A stretch of DNA of 64,000 nt from Colius striatus (taxonomy: Eukaryota > Chordata > Aves > Coliiformes > Coliidae): the NCBI RefSeq assembly GCF_028858725.1, contig NC_084761.1:98667971-98731970 (forward strand). Direction: 5' to 3'. The translations under genes were made by a program, and so were the position numbers. The notes under the pieces were generated by a model, which was not told the origin of the DNA, searched no databases, and worked only from the letters and a program-made list of their open reading frames with translations. Positions 31,395 to 42,723 of this stretch are shown one piece after another. The first letter of the stretch is position 1; every line of letters starts with the position of its first letter.

Positions 31395-31472
31395 CACCGT
31401 GTCCGCCAGAGGGCGCTGCTCGACCGCGCTGCGCCGCGGCGGCTGCGGCACCGACGGGACGGACACGGACAC
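31395..31472. promoter_or_regulatory. CpG-rich island fragment with a CTCF-type motif
   Basis: CCGCCAGAGGGCGCT at 31403-31417 matches the classic CTCF core (CCRSCAGRGGGCGC). It sits between two minisatellite arrays and between the NOT genes and RAB11FIP5. The minus strand also has a good splice donor (ACG|GTGAGA) here. Confidence 0.5.
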
Positions 31473-32325
31473 GGGCACGGGCATGGGCATGGGCATGGGC
31501 ATGGGGACAACGGGGTGGGGGCAATGGGATGGGGCACCGGGATAGCGATGAGGGCACCGCGACAGGGCAATGGGATGGGGATGGGGGCAATGGGATGGGG
31601 GCACTGGGATGGGGATGGGGGTACTGGGATGGGGGCACTGGGATGGGGCACCGGGATAGTGATGAGGGCACCGGGACAGGGCAATGGGATGGGGTCACTG
31701 GGATGGGGATGGGGGCACTGAGATGAGGGCAATGGGATGGGGGTAGTGGGATGGGGGCAATGGGATGGGGATGGGGGCAGTGGGATGGGGGCAATGGGAG
31801 GGGGTTGGGGGTACTGGGATGGGGGCAATGGGATGGAGGCAATGGGATGGGGATGGGGGTGCTGGGATGGGGGCACCGAGATGGAGATGAGGGCAGTGGG
31901 ATGGAGGCATTGGGATGGGGATGGGGGCAATGGGATGGGGATGGGGGCACTGAGATGGGTATGGGGGCACTGAAATGGGGGCAATGGGATGGGGATGGGG
32001 GTATCGGGATGGGGGCAACAGGATGGGGATGGGGGCAATGGGATGGGGATGGGGGCAGTGGGATGGGGCATCGGGATAGGGATGAGGGCACCGGGACAGG
32101 GCAATGGGATGGGGGCACTGAGATGGGGATGGGGGCAATGGGATGGGGATGGGGGTACTGGGATGGGGGCAATGGGATGTGGATGGGGGCACTGGGATGG
32201 GGGCAGTGGGATGGGGCATCGGGATAGGGATGAGGGCACCGGGACAGGGCAATGGGATGGGGGCACTGAGATGGGGATGGGGGCAGTGGGATGGGGGCAA
32301 TGGGATGGGGGCACCAGGGTGGGGT
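31473..32325. repeat. G-rich minisatellite (GGGATGGGG/GGGGGCAATG)
   Basis: About 850 bp of ATGGGGATGGGGGCAATGGG-type units, almost purely G-rich on the plus strand. It starts from a (GGGCAT)n stretch. The long minus-strand frame rich in P, H and S is an artefact. Confidence 0.95.
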
Positions 32326-32329
32326 ACTT

Positions 32330-32713
32330 ATAAGTGTTAATGAGGTCCCCCCTCAGCCTTCTCCAGACTAAACAGCCCCAGGTCCTGGAGCCTTTCCTCA
32401 TGAGAGATGCTCCAGTCCCCTCAGCATCTTGGTGTCCCTGCACTGGCCTCTCTCCAGCACTTCCCTGTCCCTCTGGAGCTGGGGAGCCCAGAACTGGACA
32501 CAGGACTCCAGATGAGGCCTCAGCAGCTCTGGCAGAGCAGAGGGGCAGCACAACCTCCCTGGCCCTGCTGCCCACACTCTCCTCAATGCCCCCAGGCTGC
32601 CATTGGCTTCTTGCCCACGAGCCCACGTTGCTGCTCATGGGCAGTTGATTCTCCCTCAGCACTGCCAGGTCCCTCTCCTGGAGCTGCTCTCCAGCAGGTC
32701 ACCCCCAGCCTGT
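32330..32713 (-). mobile_element. CR1 internal/3' fragment
   Basis: Antisense, from AAGTGTTAATGAGGTCCCCC to CAGGTCACCCCCAGCCTGT. It abuts the G-rich array directly. Confidence 0.92.
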
Positions 32714-34799
32714 CCAATCATTTCATACGACAACAAGCAGATGGCACATCTCTGGGCATCACCCTAAGGCCATGCATGTCCCCACCACCCGAGGGACAGC
32801 CTGCAGTGTGGGCAATGGGAAGGTGGAGGTTTATCCTTCCTCAAATACACCCCACAACAGTATCTCTCCTCCAATTTCCCTCAGCTGGAGGTCTGCAGCA
32901 CCCTCAGGTCCACCAGCATCTCTCCAGGTCCTCCCCATCTCCCCCCCTCCCCAAATCTGGGAGTGACTCACCTCCTCCCATCCATCTGCCCAGCTCAGAA
33001 AGTCAAAAGCAGTGTCATTGCCAAATCCAGAGGCACCCACTGAATTGATGGCGAGGGATTTCCACCCCTATTTGTCAACAAGACTCTCTGGCCTCCCCCC
33101 TCACCCCCAGCCCTGCAAAGCCCCCTTAATCTCCCATACAATTGCAGTTTGCTGTGCAAACAGCTCGGGGAGGGGGGTGCCAGTGTGGGGTTTGCATGAG
33201 CAATGTGTCATTTGGGGGTGAGAAGAGGCCGTGTGCCATAAGCCAGGGAGTGAATCTTTGCATCCCAACGCTGGATTGAAACGATCCCCAAGCGATTGCC
33301 CTTCAATAACCCTAATCCTCAGCTGTGAATGGGGGTGAGTTTAACTCCTGGCCATTATTTCCACCTTATTATCTATTGATTGACTTTTAGAAAGGGTAAT
33401 AACAGAAACACATTGATGCTCTGAATCCCCCCTCGGAGATCAAATGCAGCCCAGGGTTGATTTGCTTTGGGATCCTGTGCATAAAGCTTTGATTGTTTTG
33501 CCCCCCACCCCCAAAAGCAGAGATGGGGGTGAAGCAGTGATGGGAGGCAAGAGATGGGTAAAAGGAGGAGGGAGAATAACTCATGGAGCTTCTGTCCCTC
33601 CCTGCTCTGCCAAACCATCAGAATAAAAGCAAATTATTTCTCCTATTTCCCTTCTGAGATGAACGATAAAGTGTCCATCCCCAAGAAGCAACTGATAACG
33701 CCTCTAATTTCACTGGAAGGCCTAAAAAAATGCCATTTCTAAGCAAAACAGGGTCCCTGCTTTGATAAACGTTGGGTTGGGGGGTGTTTTTTCTCCTCCT
33801 TTTCTTGCCTGTTGCCGGGTTTTGCTCTCTCTCTCTCCTATTTCCCTCTCGGTTTGCAAAGGGGGAAAATGCCCCCGGAGCTACACACAAGAAAGCAAAA
33901 TCATATTTGAGTCAAAATAGGCAGTCTGGTGCTCGCAGCCAACTTCCAAATTAGCATTTTGAGGGCAAAATATGCAGCCAATTTGAGATAATGAGGCCTG
34001 ATTATTCAATCCAATGAATGTTAAATAGGCGGCGAGGGCGCCCGCGCCTTATCTCCCCCGCTTTCCATTTATTTGAGTTTTAGTTTAGTTTTAATCGTTT
34101 CCCATTTGAACTCTTTATTTGTCTTGGCTTCAGCCCCTCCTCCCCCCTCTCTCCCTCCCCCTCCTCCTCGGTTCCTGGGCATTTCTGCCGCCAGAGCAGG
34201 CGACACAGACCCATTATCCCCTTTGCAACTCGTTTTCACGGAGTGTTTTGCAGCTCGTCGCCTCTCAAACTTGGAGTTTGAGGAGTTGCTGTCGGTCCTG
34301 ATCCATCCTCCAAATTGGGGGTTTAGTGGCTGTGATGATGGTGTGATGATGGGATGATCTGCCTCATCTTTCAGCCCTTCACTTGAATCCTAAAGTGATG
34401 CCGCAGTTGCTCCCACTCTGCCCTGATGGAGATGATCCCAGCACCCCAAAACCAAAGCACCCAGCTCAGCATCCCATGCAAAGAACCATTGCCATGGCCC
34501 CCATGACCTCCCAGCAGCATATTGCTTCATTCTTAGTGGAAATGCCATTTATTTACAAGCCCAATGAGGTGCATTTGTCATCCCTGAGGAGGAAAAAGGG
34601 TCACCTGCAGGCTGGGGGTGAGCAGCATCGGGTCACCTCGATGGAGAGAGACAGTTTTGCACCAAAAATAGGGAGAGGAAAATCATATAACTAGTATCAT
34701 TTTCCAACTCCTTGGTGGCAAAGCAGTTGGGTGAGGTGAGACCTTCATCTAGGGATCACTGCAATGGTATTTGGGAGCAAAGTGGGGGGAGATGTACAA
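32714..34799. other. Unique AT-rich stretch, candidate regulatory DNA
   Basis: No exon recognised. 33270-33420 (TTATTATCTATTGATTGACT) and 33930-34130 (GATTATTCAATCCAATGAAT) are AT-rich, free of repeats and dense in homeodomain- and PBX-like TGATTGAC motifs, unlike the surrounding minisatellites. Confidence 0.4.
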
Positions 34800-35250
34800 C
34801 AGCCGTGGAGCAGCAGGAGACTCAAAACCATTCAAGCCAAAGGAGATATCAAAGCAAAACTGAAAGTCGAAGGGAATAGTGAATGTGGAGCAAAAATCGA
34901 AGTGAAGGCAGAACTGGAGGTGAAAGCAAAAGGAAATGGAAGCTGAAGGAAGCAATGCAAAGGGAAAAACTACACTTGAGGCAAAAGTTAAAGCTGGGGG
35001 GAAAAATAAAGCCAAAGCAAAAATGAGAGTTGATGGAACATTGAGGTGAAAGCAGAAATGAGAGCTGAAGGAAAGGGTCAAGTGGAGGGAAGTTTTACAC
35101 TTGAAGTGAAAATCAAAGGGCAAATTGAAGTGAAAACACAGGTTCAGGTTAAAGTTGAAGTAAAGAAGTAAAAGTGAAGGAAAACAGCTCAAAGTTGAAG
35201 CAAAAAGCCTAAAGCTGAAGCAGAAGTTAAAGCAAAACTGAAGCCAGGCC
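34800..35250. repeat. Degenerate purine-rich (AAGCTGAAG-type) repeat
   Basis: Loosely repeated GAAGTGAAAGCAAAA / AAAGTTGAAG motifs, nearly all purine on the plus strand. Open frames here are compositional. Confidence 0.7.
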
Positions 35251-35884
35251 AGGCTGAAGATGGTTGGCCACATCTGCCCCTGTTTTCTCTGTGATTCAAG
35301 AGAAGGATAAAAAGCAAAGTCACTGATTTCAGGGTTAATTAAAGAGAAAAACCAGCTTGTGCTTCAAATGCAAAGGTGAAAAGCAAAGGGATGAATAAGT
35401 AAAGAGTCAAAGAGGTGAATAAATAAGAGCTGGGAATCGGGAAGGTGAAGGGAGAGAGGAAAAACAACCCAGTTATGGGTCAAGGATGGAAAGTGGTGGA
35501 GAGGAGGAGATGAAGGGAGAGGGGAGATAATCAGAAAGCGAAAAGGAAACGGGGAGAGGGGAAAAAAAACCAATCAGAAGGCGGCAAAACCAAAAGCAGA
35601 TGCTGAGGAGGGATAAGAGGCGGGCGGAGCGGCGCCGGGCTGGAGCGGTAATTGCATTTGGGTTCGTCTCCGGGGCGATAAGAAATTCCACCTGGAGTTT
35701 TTTGTTCCGAGATGGAGAGGATTTGATTTGCATGGGGATGGAACACGGGAGTGGCTGGGAGGGGGTTGCTCCGCTTGCCCCAAGCCCACCACGCCGTGTC
35801 TGCACTCACCTGGAGGCGTTTGGGGGCAGGAGGGGGATGTTCCTGCTGGCTCCTTAGCAGAGGGCTGGGAAGAACAGGAGTGTG

Positions 35885-37445
35885 TGAAGCCCCAAAAGGA
35901 AAGGGAGGGGATGCAGTGACCCCAGAGCGGACACACAGACCCCCAAGGGGATGTAGCAACCCCAAAGGGTTCATAGTGATACCCAAAGGGCACACAACAA
36001 CCCCAAAAGGGGATATAGTCACCCCAAAGAGGACACAGCAACCTCAGAGGGGATGTAGCAGATGCAGCAACTCCAAAGGGGACACATGGGCCCCCAAGGG
36101 GACATAGGAACCCCAGAGGGGCCATAGTGACAATGAAGGGGACACAGCAACCCCAAAAGTGACACAGCAACCCCAAAGGGGACAATAGAGACTACCAGAG
36201 GGATGTAGCAAGCTTAAAAGTGACATAGTGACTCCAAAGAGTCACTGCAAGCCCAAAGGGGACATTTCAACCCCAAAAGGGGACATAGTGACCTGAAAGG
36301 GGACACAGCAACCCCCAAGGGGACGTAGCAACCCCAAAGTGATACCCAAAGGGCACACAACAACCCCAAAAGGGGATATAGTCACCCCAAAGAGGACACA
36401 GCAACCTCTGAGGGGACGTAGTGCATGCAGCAACCCCAAAGGGGACAGCAGAGACCACTAAAAGGGATGTAACAAGCTTAAAGGTGACACAGTGACTCCA
36501 AAGAGGACATAGAGACTCCCAAAGAGGACATAGTGACCCCAGATGGGACATAGAGACCCCCAAAGGGATGCAGCAACCCCAAAGGGGCCTATAGAGACCA
36601 CCAAAGGGATGTAGCACGCTTAAAGGGGATATGGAGACCCCAAAGAGGACATAGAGACCCTCAAAGAGAACATAGTGACCCCTAAATGGGACAAAGAGGA
36701 TATAGAAACCCTCAAAGAGGACATAGTGACCCCAAAAGGGGACATAGCAAACTCCAAGGGGATGTATCAACCCCAAAGAGGACATAGTGACCCCAAAAGG
36801 GGACATAGTCATCTGAAAGGGGACATAGCAACCTCAAAGTGGACATGGTGACCCCAAAATGGACACTGCAACCCCAAAGAGGACACAACAACCCCTAAAG
36901 GGACATAATGACCCCAAAGGGGACACTGCAATCCCAAAGGGGACATGGTGACCCCAAGGGGGACACTGCAACCCCAAAGAGGACACAACAACCCCTAAAG
37001 GGACATAATGACCCCAAAGTGGACACTGCAATCCCAAAGGGGACATGGTGACCCCAAGGGGGACATAGTGACCCCAAAGTGGGCACTGCAATCCCAAAGA
37101 GGACACAACAACCCCTAAAGGGACATAATGACCCCAAAGGGGACACTGCAACCCCAAAGGGGACACTGCAACCCCAAAGAGGACACAACAACCCCAAAGG
37201 GGACACTGCAACCCCAAAAGGGACATAGTGACCCCAAAGTTGACACTGCAACCCCAAAGAGGACACAACTCCAAAGGGGACCTAATGACTCCAAAGGGGA
37301 CACTGCAACCCCAAAAGGGACATAGTGACCCCAAAGTTGACACTGCAACCCCAAAGAGGACACAACCCCTAAAGGGACATAATGACTCCAAAGGGGACAC
37401 TGCAACCCCAAAGGGGACATGGTGACCCCAAGGGGGACACTGCAA
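35885..37445. repeat. About 20-bp minisatellite
   Basis: About 75 units of CCCCAAAGGGGACATAGTGA and variants (ACACTGCAA, ACACAACAA). In the right half, groups of five or six units repeat as 100- and 120-bp blocks, for example from 36888, 36988 and 37108. Confidence 0.95.
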
Positions 37446-38094
37446 GGCCCCCCAGCTCCGTCGGGGCACCCTGTGTCCCCGCGGCCGAGCGGAACGGACG
37501 GCCCCGGCCCCGGGGAGGGGACACGGAGCAGCGGGAGCCAAAGCCCCGCCTCAGCCCGGGCTGGTCCGAGATGGGAGCGATAGAGCAGAGCCGCCCGGCC
37601 CCAGCCCGTGAACCGAGGTGGCCCCAATAGCCCTTATCGCCATGGCATCGGAGCCCCAGGGGCCACCGTGCCCCGGCCCTGCCCAGCCGTGAGCGCCCAA
37701 AAGCAGCGTGACCTTGCTCCGGGGGATGGGGAACGGCGGCGTTGGCTTGTTTGGGTCAGTGGAGAGGTTTGGAATGGCAGGTTGGGATTGGGGCCGTCGG
37801 GGACACCGTGGTCCTGCTGCCCTGTGGGAAGTGCTGCTGTCTGCAGCAGAGATGGGGGGTCAGGCACGGGGGGTCAGGCATGGGGTGAGGGGTCATGGAT
37901 GGCTCCATGTCACTGTTATCCACAGGAACAACCCAAGGGAACACTGAATTACCCACGTGGGACACTGGGAACCTGCTGCTGCCTGAGTGTGTCAGGGCTC
38001 TTTGGTGGGCCTAGGGCACGGGGAGGGCTCCTGTAGCAAGTGTGCATTGCACACACACACTCATCTTTGCATGTGCACACTCGTGCATGGACAC
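37446..38094. other. GC-rich unique block between two arrays
   Basis: No gene is recognised. CpG-containing at 37450-37720, then an ordinary stretch with a short GGGGTCAGGCA repeat near 37855. Confidence 0.5.
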
Positions 38095-40480
38095 AGAAGC
38101 ACATGCCTACACATCCATGGACACACACACACACACAGACACAGATGCACATGCAGGGATGCACAAGCACACACAGAGACACAGATGCACGTGCAGGGAT
38201 GCACAAGCACACATCTGCACCCACACAGACACAGGTGCACATGCAGGGATGCACAAGCACACATCTGCACACACACAGACACAGGTGCACATGCAGGGAT
38301 GCACAAGCACACACACAGACACAGGTGCATGTGCAGGGATGCACAAGCACACACACAGACACAGATGCACATGCAGGGATGCACAAGCACACATCTGCAC
38401 ACACACAGACACAAATGCACATGCAGGGATGCACAAGCACACATCTGCACACACACAGACACAAATGCACATGCAGTGATGCACAAGCACACACAGAGAC
38501 ACAGATGCACGTGCAGGGATGCACAAGTACACATGTGGACACACACAGACACAGATGCACATGCAGGGATGCACAAGCACACATCTGCACACACACAGAC
38601 ACAGGTGCACATGCAGGGATGCACAAGCACACACAGACACAGATGCACATGCAGGGATGCACAAGCACACATCTGCACCCACACAGACACAGATGCACGT
38701 GCAGGGATGCACAAGCACACACAGACACAGATGCACATGCAGGGATGCACAAGCACACACACAGATGCACATGCAGGGATGCACAAGCACACATCTGCAC
38801 CCACACAGACACAGATGCACGTGCAGGGATGCACAAGCACACACACAGACATAGATGCACATGCAGGGATGCACAAGCACACACACAGACATAGATGCAC
38901 ATGCAGGGATGCACAAGCACACATCTGCACATACACAGACACAGATGCACGTGCAGGGATGCACAAGCACACACAGACACAGATGCACATGCAGGGATCC
39001 ACAAGCACACACACAGACACAGATGCACATGCAGGGATGCACAAGCACACATCTGCACACACACAGACACAAATGCACATGCAGGGATGCACAAGCACAC
39101 ACACAGACACAGATGCACATGCAGGGATGCACAAGCACACAGACACAGATGCACATGCAGGGATGCACAAGCATACACACAGATGCACATGCAGGGATCC
39201 ACAAGCACACACACAGACATAGATGCACATGCAGGGACATACAAGTACACACACAGATGCACATGCAGGGTTGCACAAGCACACACACAGACACAGATGC
39301 ACATGCAGGGATGCACAAGCATACACACAGATGCACATGCAGGGATGCACAAGCACACACACAGACACAGATGCACATGCAGGGACATACGAGTACACAC
39401 ACAGATGCACATGCAGGGTTGCACAAGCACACACACAGACACAGATGCACATGCAGGGATGCACAAGCACACACACAGATGCACATGCAGGGATGCACAA
39501 GCACACACACAGACACAGATGCACATGCAGGGATGCACAAGCATACACACAGACACAGATGCACATGCAGGGATGCACAAGCACACACACAGATGCACAT
39601 GCAGGGATGCACAAATACACATGTGGACACACACAGACACAGATGCACAAGCAGGGACGTACAAGCACACACACAGATGCACATGCAGGGATGCACAAAT
39701 ACACATGTGGACACACACAGACACAGATGCACAAGCAGGGACGTACAAGCACACACACAGATGCACATGCAGGGTTGCACAAGCACACACACAGACACAG
39801 ATGCACATGCAGGGACATACAAGTACACACACAGATGCACATGCAGGGATGCACAAGCACACACACAGACACAGATGCACAAGCAGGGACGTACAAGCAC
39901 ACACACAGATGCACATGCAGGGATGCACAAGCACACACACAGACACAGATGCACATGCAGGGATGCACAAGCACACACACAGACACAGATGCACAAGCAG
40001 GGACGTACAAGCACACACACAGATGCACATGCAGGGATGCACAAGCACACACACAGACACAGATGCACATGCAGGGATGCACAAGCACACACACAGACAC
40101 AGATGTACATGCAGGGATGCACAAGCATACACACAGACACAGATGCACATGCAGGCATATACAAGCACACACACAGATGCACATGCAGGGATGCACAAGC
40201 ATACACTTACATGTGTATGGACACACATGCACACAGAAGCACACACTTGGGTATACAAACACACACTTGCACACAGCTGGACACACAAGCACACGTTTGC
40301 ACACGCTTGTACAAACAAGCACAGACATGACCACACAAGCACACACTTGTCCATGGATACATGCACACAGAAGCACAAACAAGCACACACATGGACATAC
40401 AAGCACAGGATTGCACAGGCACAGACACATAAGCACACACACGGACACACACTGACACACAAGCACACGACCACACTGAT
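38095..40480. repeat. 40/50-bp minisatellite
   Basis: Units of ACACACAGACACAGATGCAC + ATGCAGGGATGCACAAGCAC (40 bp). Some carry an extra ACATCTGCAC making 50 bp, others are shortened to about 34 bp. About 55 copies up to 40200, then CACACAAGCACA-type degenerate sequence. No unit contains a stop in several frames, which creates the 854-, 816- and 647-codon artefact frames. Confidence 0.96.
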
Positions 40481-40719
40481 ACTGGGTGCAATGGTGTGTT
40501 GGCTCACACACACTCGTCCCTGTCCCTGTCCTATGCCGTGTCCCTGTCCTGCACCATCCCTGTCCTGCCCCTGTCAGGGGGACATATCACCACATCAGCC
40601 TGCTCCCTGTACAGTCCCACGCCCTCGCCTTGCCCAGCCTTGTGCAGGAACGGGTCGGTACACGGCCATCTCTGTTAGCTGCCCACCTTGTTACATGTCC
40701 CTCGCTCTCTCCATTGCAC

Positions 40720-42010
40720 TCCCATCCCCGTCACATTCCCATCCCAGTCACTCGCCCCCCGCACCCCATCACTTGCCCCCCGCTCCCTGTCATTCACCCC
40801 TCGGCCCCCGCCACTCGCCCCTCACTCTCTGTGACTAGCCCCTCGCCACTCGCCCCCCACTCCCTGTCACTCGCCTCTCTCTCCTCGTCACTCGCCCCTC
40901 GCTCCCTGTCACTCACCCCCCGCCACTCGCCCTCCGCCACTCACCCCTCGCTCCCTGTCACTTGCTCCCTGTCACTCGCCCCTCGCTCCCTGTCACTCGC
41001 CTCTCTCTCCCGCCACTCGTCCCTCTCTCCCGCCACTCGCCCCTCACTCCCTGTCACTCGCCCCTCGCTCTCTGTCAGTCGCCCCTCTCTCCTCGTCACT
41101 TGCCCCTCACTCCCTGACACTTCTCCCCCTTCACTCGCCCCCCGTTCCCCGCCACTCGCCCCCCGCTCCCTGTCATTCGCCCCCGGCTCTCTGCCACTCT
41201 CCCCTCTCTCCCGCCACTCGCCCCTCTCTCCTCGTCACTCGCCCCTCTCTCCCGCCACTCGCCCCTCTCTCCCTGTCACTCGCCCCTCTCTCCCGCCACT
41301 CGCCCCTCTCTCCCTGTCACTCGCCCCTCGCTCTCTGTCAGTCGCCCCTCTCTCCTCGTCACTTGCCCCTCACTCCCTGACACTCGCCCCTCTTCACTCG
41401 CCCCCCGTTCCCTGCCACTCGCCCCCCGCTCCCCGTCACTCTCCCCTCGCTCCCTGTCACTCGCCCCTCTCTCCTCGTCACTCGCCCCTCTCTCCCTGTC
41501 ACTCGCCCCTCTCTCCCGCCACTCGCCCCTCGCTCCCTGTCACTCGCCCCTCGCTCCCTGTCACTCGCCCCCCGCTCTCTGTCACTCGCCCCTCGCCACT
41601 CGCCCCCTGTCACTCGCCCCTCTCTCCCTGTCACTCGCCCCCCGCTCCCGCCACTCGCCCCTCTCTCCCTGTCACTCGCCCCTCTCTCCCTCCACTCGCC
41701 CCTCTCTCCCTGTCACTCGCCCCTCTCTCCCTCCACTCGCCCCTCTCTCCCTGTCACTCGCCCCTCTCTCCCTCCACTCGCCCCTCTCTCCCGTCACTCG
41801 CCCCTCTCTCCCGTCACTCGCCCCTCGCTCCCTGTCACTCGCCCCCCGCTCCCTGTCACTCGCCCCTCTCTCCCGTCACTCGCCCCTCTCTCCCTGTCAC
41901 TCGCCCCCCGCTCCCGCCACTCGCCCCTCTCTCCCTGTCACTCGCCCCCCGCTCCCGCCACTCGCCCCTCTCTCTCTGTCACTCGCCCCTCGCTCCCGCC
42001 ACTCGCCCCC
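40720..42010. repeat. About 20-bp pyrimidine-rich minisatellite upstream of RAB11FIP5
   Basis: Units of TCTCTCCCTGTCACTCGCCCC and TCTCCCGCCACTCGCCCC, each with one or two CpG. It ends about 30 bp before the CpG-island promoter. Confidence 0.95.
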
Positions 42011-42331
42011 CGCCCCCCGCGGCACTCGAGGCCCCGCCCCCTGCCGGCGCGTGTCAGACGGGGCGGGGGGCGTGGCCAGTCCGAGGGCGTGCCCTGGCGC
42101 GCGGCGGGGGCGGGGCCTGGCGCAGGGGGCGGGGCCGGCGCGCGGCGGGGGGCGTGGCTCGGGGCGGGCGGGGCGGCCGGTGGCGCTCGCGCTGCGGCCC
42201 GGCTGCGGCAGCGGCGGCGGAACGAGGCTCCTGGTCCGGTGCGGTGCGGTCCGGTCCGGTCCGGTTCTGTCCGGCCCCGTCCAGCCCGGTCCGGCCCTGT
42301 CCCGGTCCGGCGTCCCCTCAGCGTCCCCGCC
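42011..42331 (+). promoter_or_regulatory. CpG-island promoter and 5' UTR of RAB11FIP5
   Basis: Extremely CpG-rich, with repeated GGGGCGGGGC/GGGCGTGGC (SP/KLF-type) boxes at 42057-42175 and no TATA box. A GGTCCGGT tandem repeat at 42233-42312 probably lies in the 5' UTR. Confidence 0.75.
42233..42312. repeat. (CCGGT)n short tandem repeat in RAB11FIP5 leader
   Basis: Repeated GGTCCGGT/GTGCGGT/GTCCGGCCC units just above the start codon. Confidence 0.8.
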
Positions 42332-42723
42332 ATGGCGCTGCTGCGGGCGGCCGCGCTGCCCGCTGAGGGGTCTCCGGCCTGGCTGCCCACCCACGTCCAG
42401 GTGACGGTGGTGCGGGCCCGCGGGCTGCGGTGCAAGGGCGGCGGCGGCGGCAAACCGGGCACCAGCGACGCCTACACCATCATCCAGCTCGGCCGCGAGA
42501 AGTACAGCACCTCGGTGGCCGAGAAGAGCACGGGCAGCCCCGAATGGCGAGAGGAGTGCGCCTTCGAGCTGCCCCCGGAGCTGGGCGGCGCGGCGGGCCC
42601 GGCCCGCGCCGGGCTGCTGCTCACCGTCATGCACCGGGCGCTGGTGGGCATGGACCGCTTCCTCGGCCAGGCCACCGTGCCCCTGGAGCCCGCCCTGCAG
42701 CGGGGCCGAGCGCCCGACGAGCG
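42332..42723 (+). CDS. RAB11FIP5: RAB11FIP5 exon 1 (C2 domain)
   Basis: 130 codons plus 2 bases, [14 protein letters not shown] to GRAPDE, with donor GCG|GTGAGT. It contains most of the C2 domain; the C2 linker [10 protein letters not shown] is glycine-rich. Confidence 0.95.

Noticed and set aside
31394-32662. 422-codon minus-strand frame rich in P, H and S
   Set aside because: Complement of the G-rich minisatellite joined to antisense CR1.
34749-35273. Phe-rich 174-codon minus-strand frame
   Set aside because: Complement of a purine-rich tract; composition only.
37949-40513. 854- and 816-codon open frames on the minus strand and 647-codon frame on the plus strand
   Set aside because: They translate a 40/50-bp tandem repeat; several frames are open at once and none has homology or splice structure.
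40486-42366. 626-codon plus-strand frame running into the RAB11FIP5 start region
   Set aside because: It is the CCCCTCTCTCC minisatellite followed by the CpG island in a frame different from RAB11FIP5.
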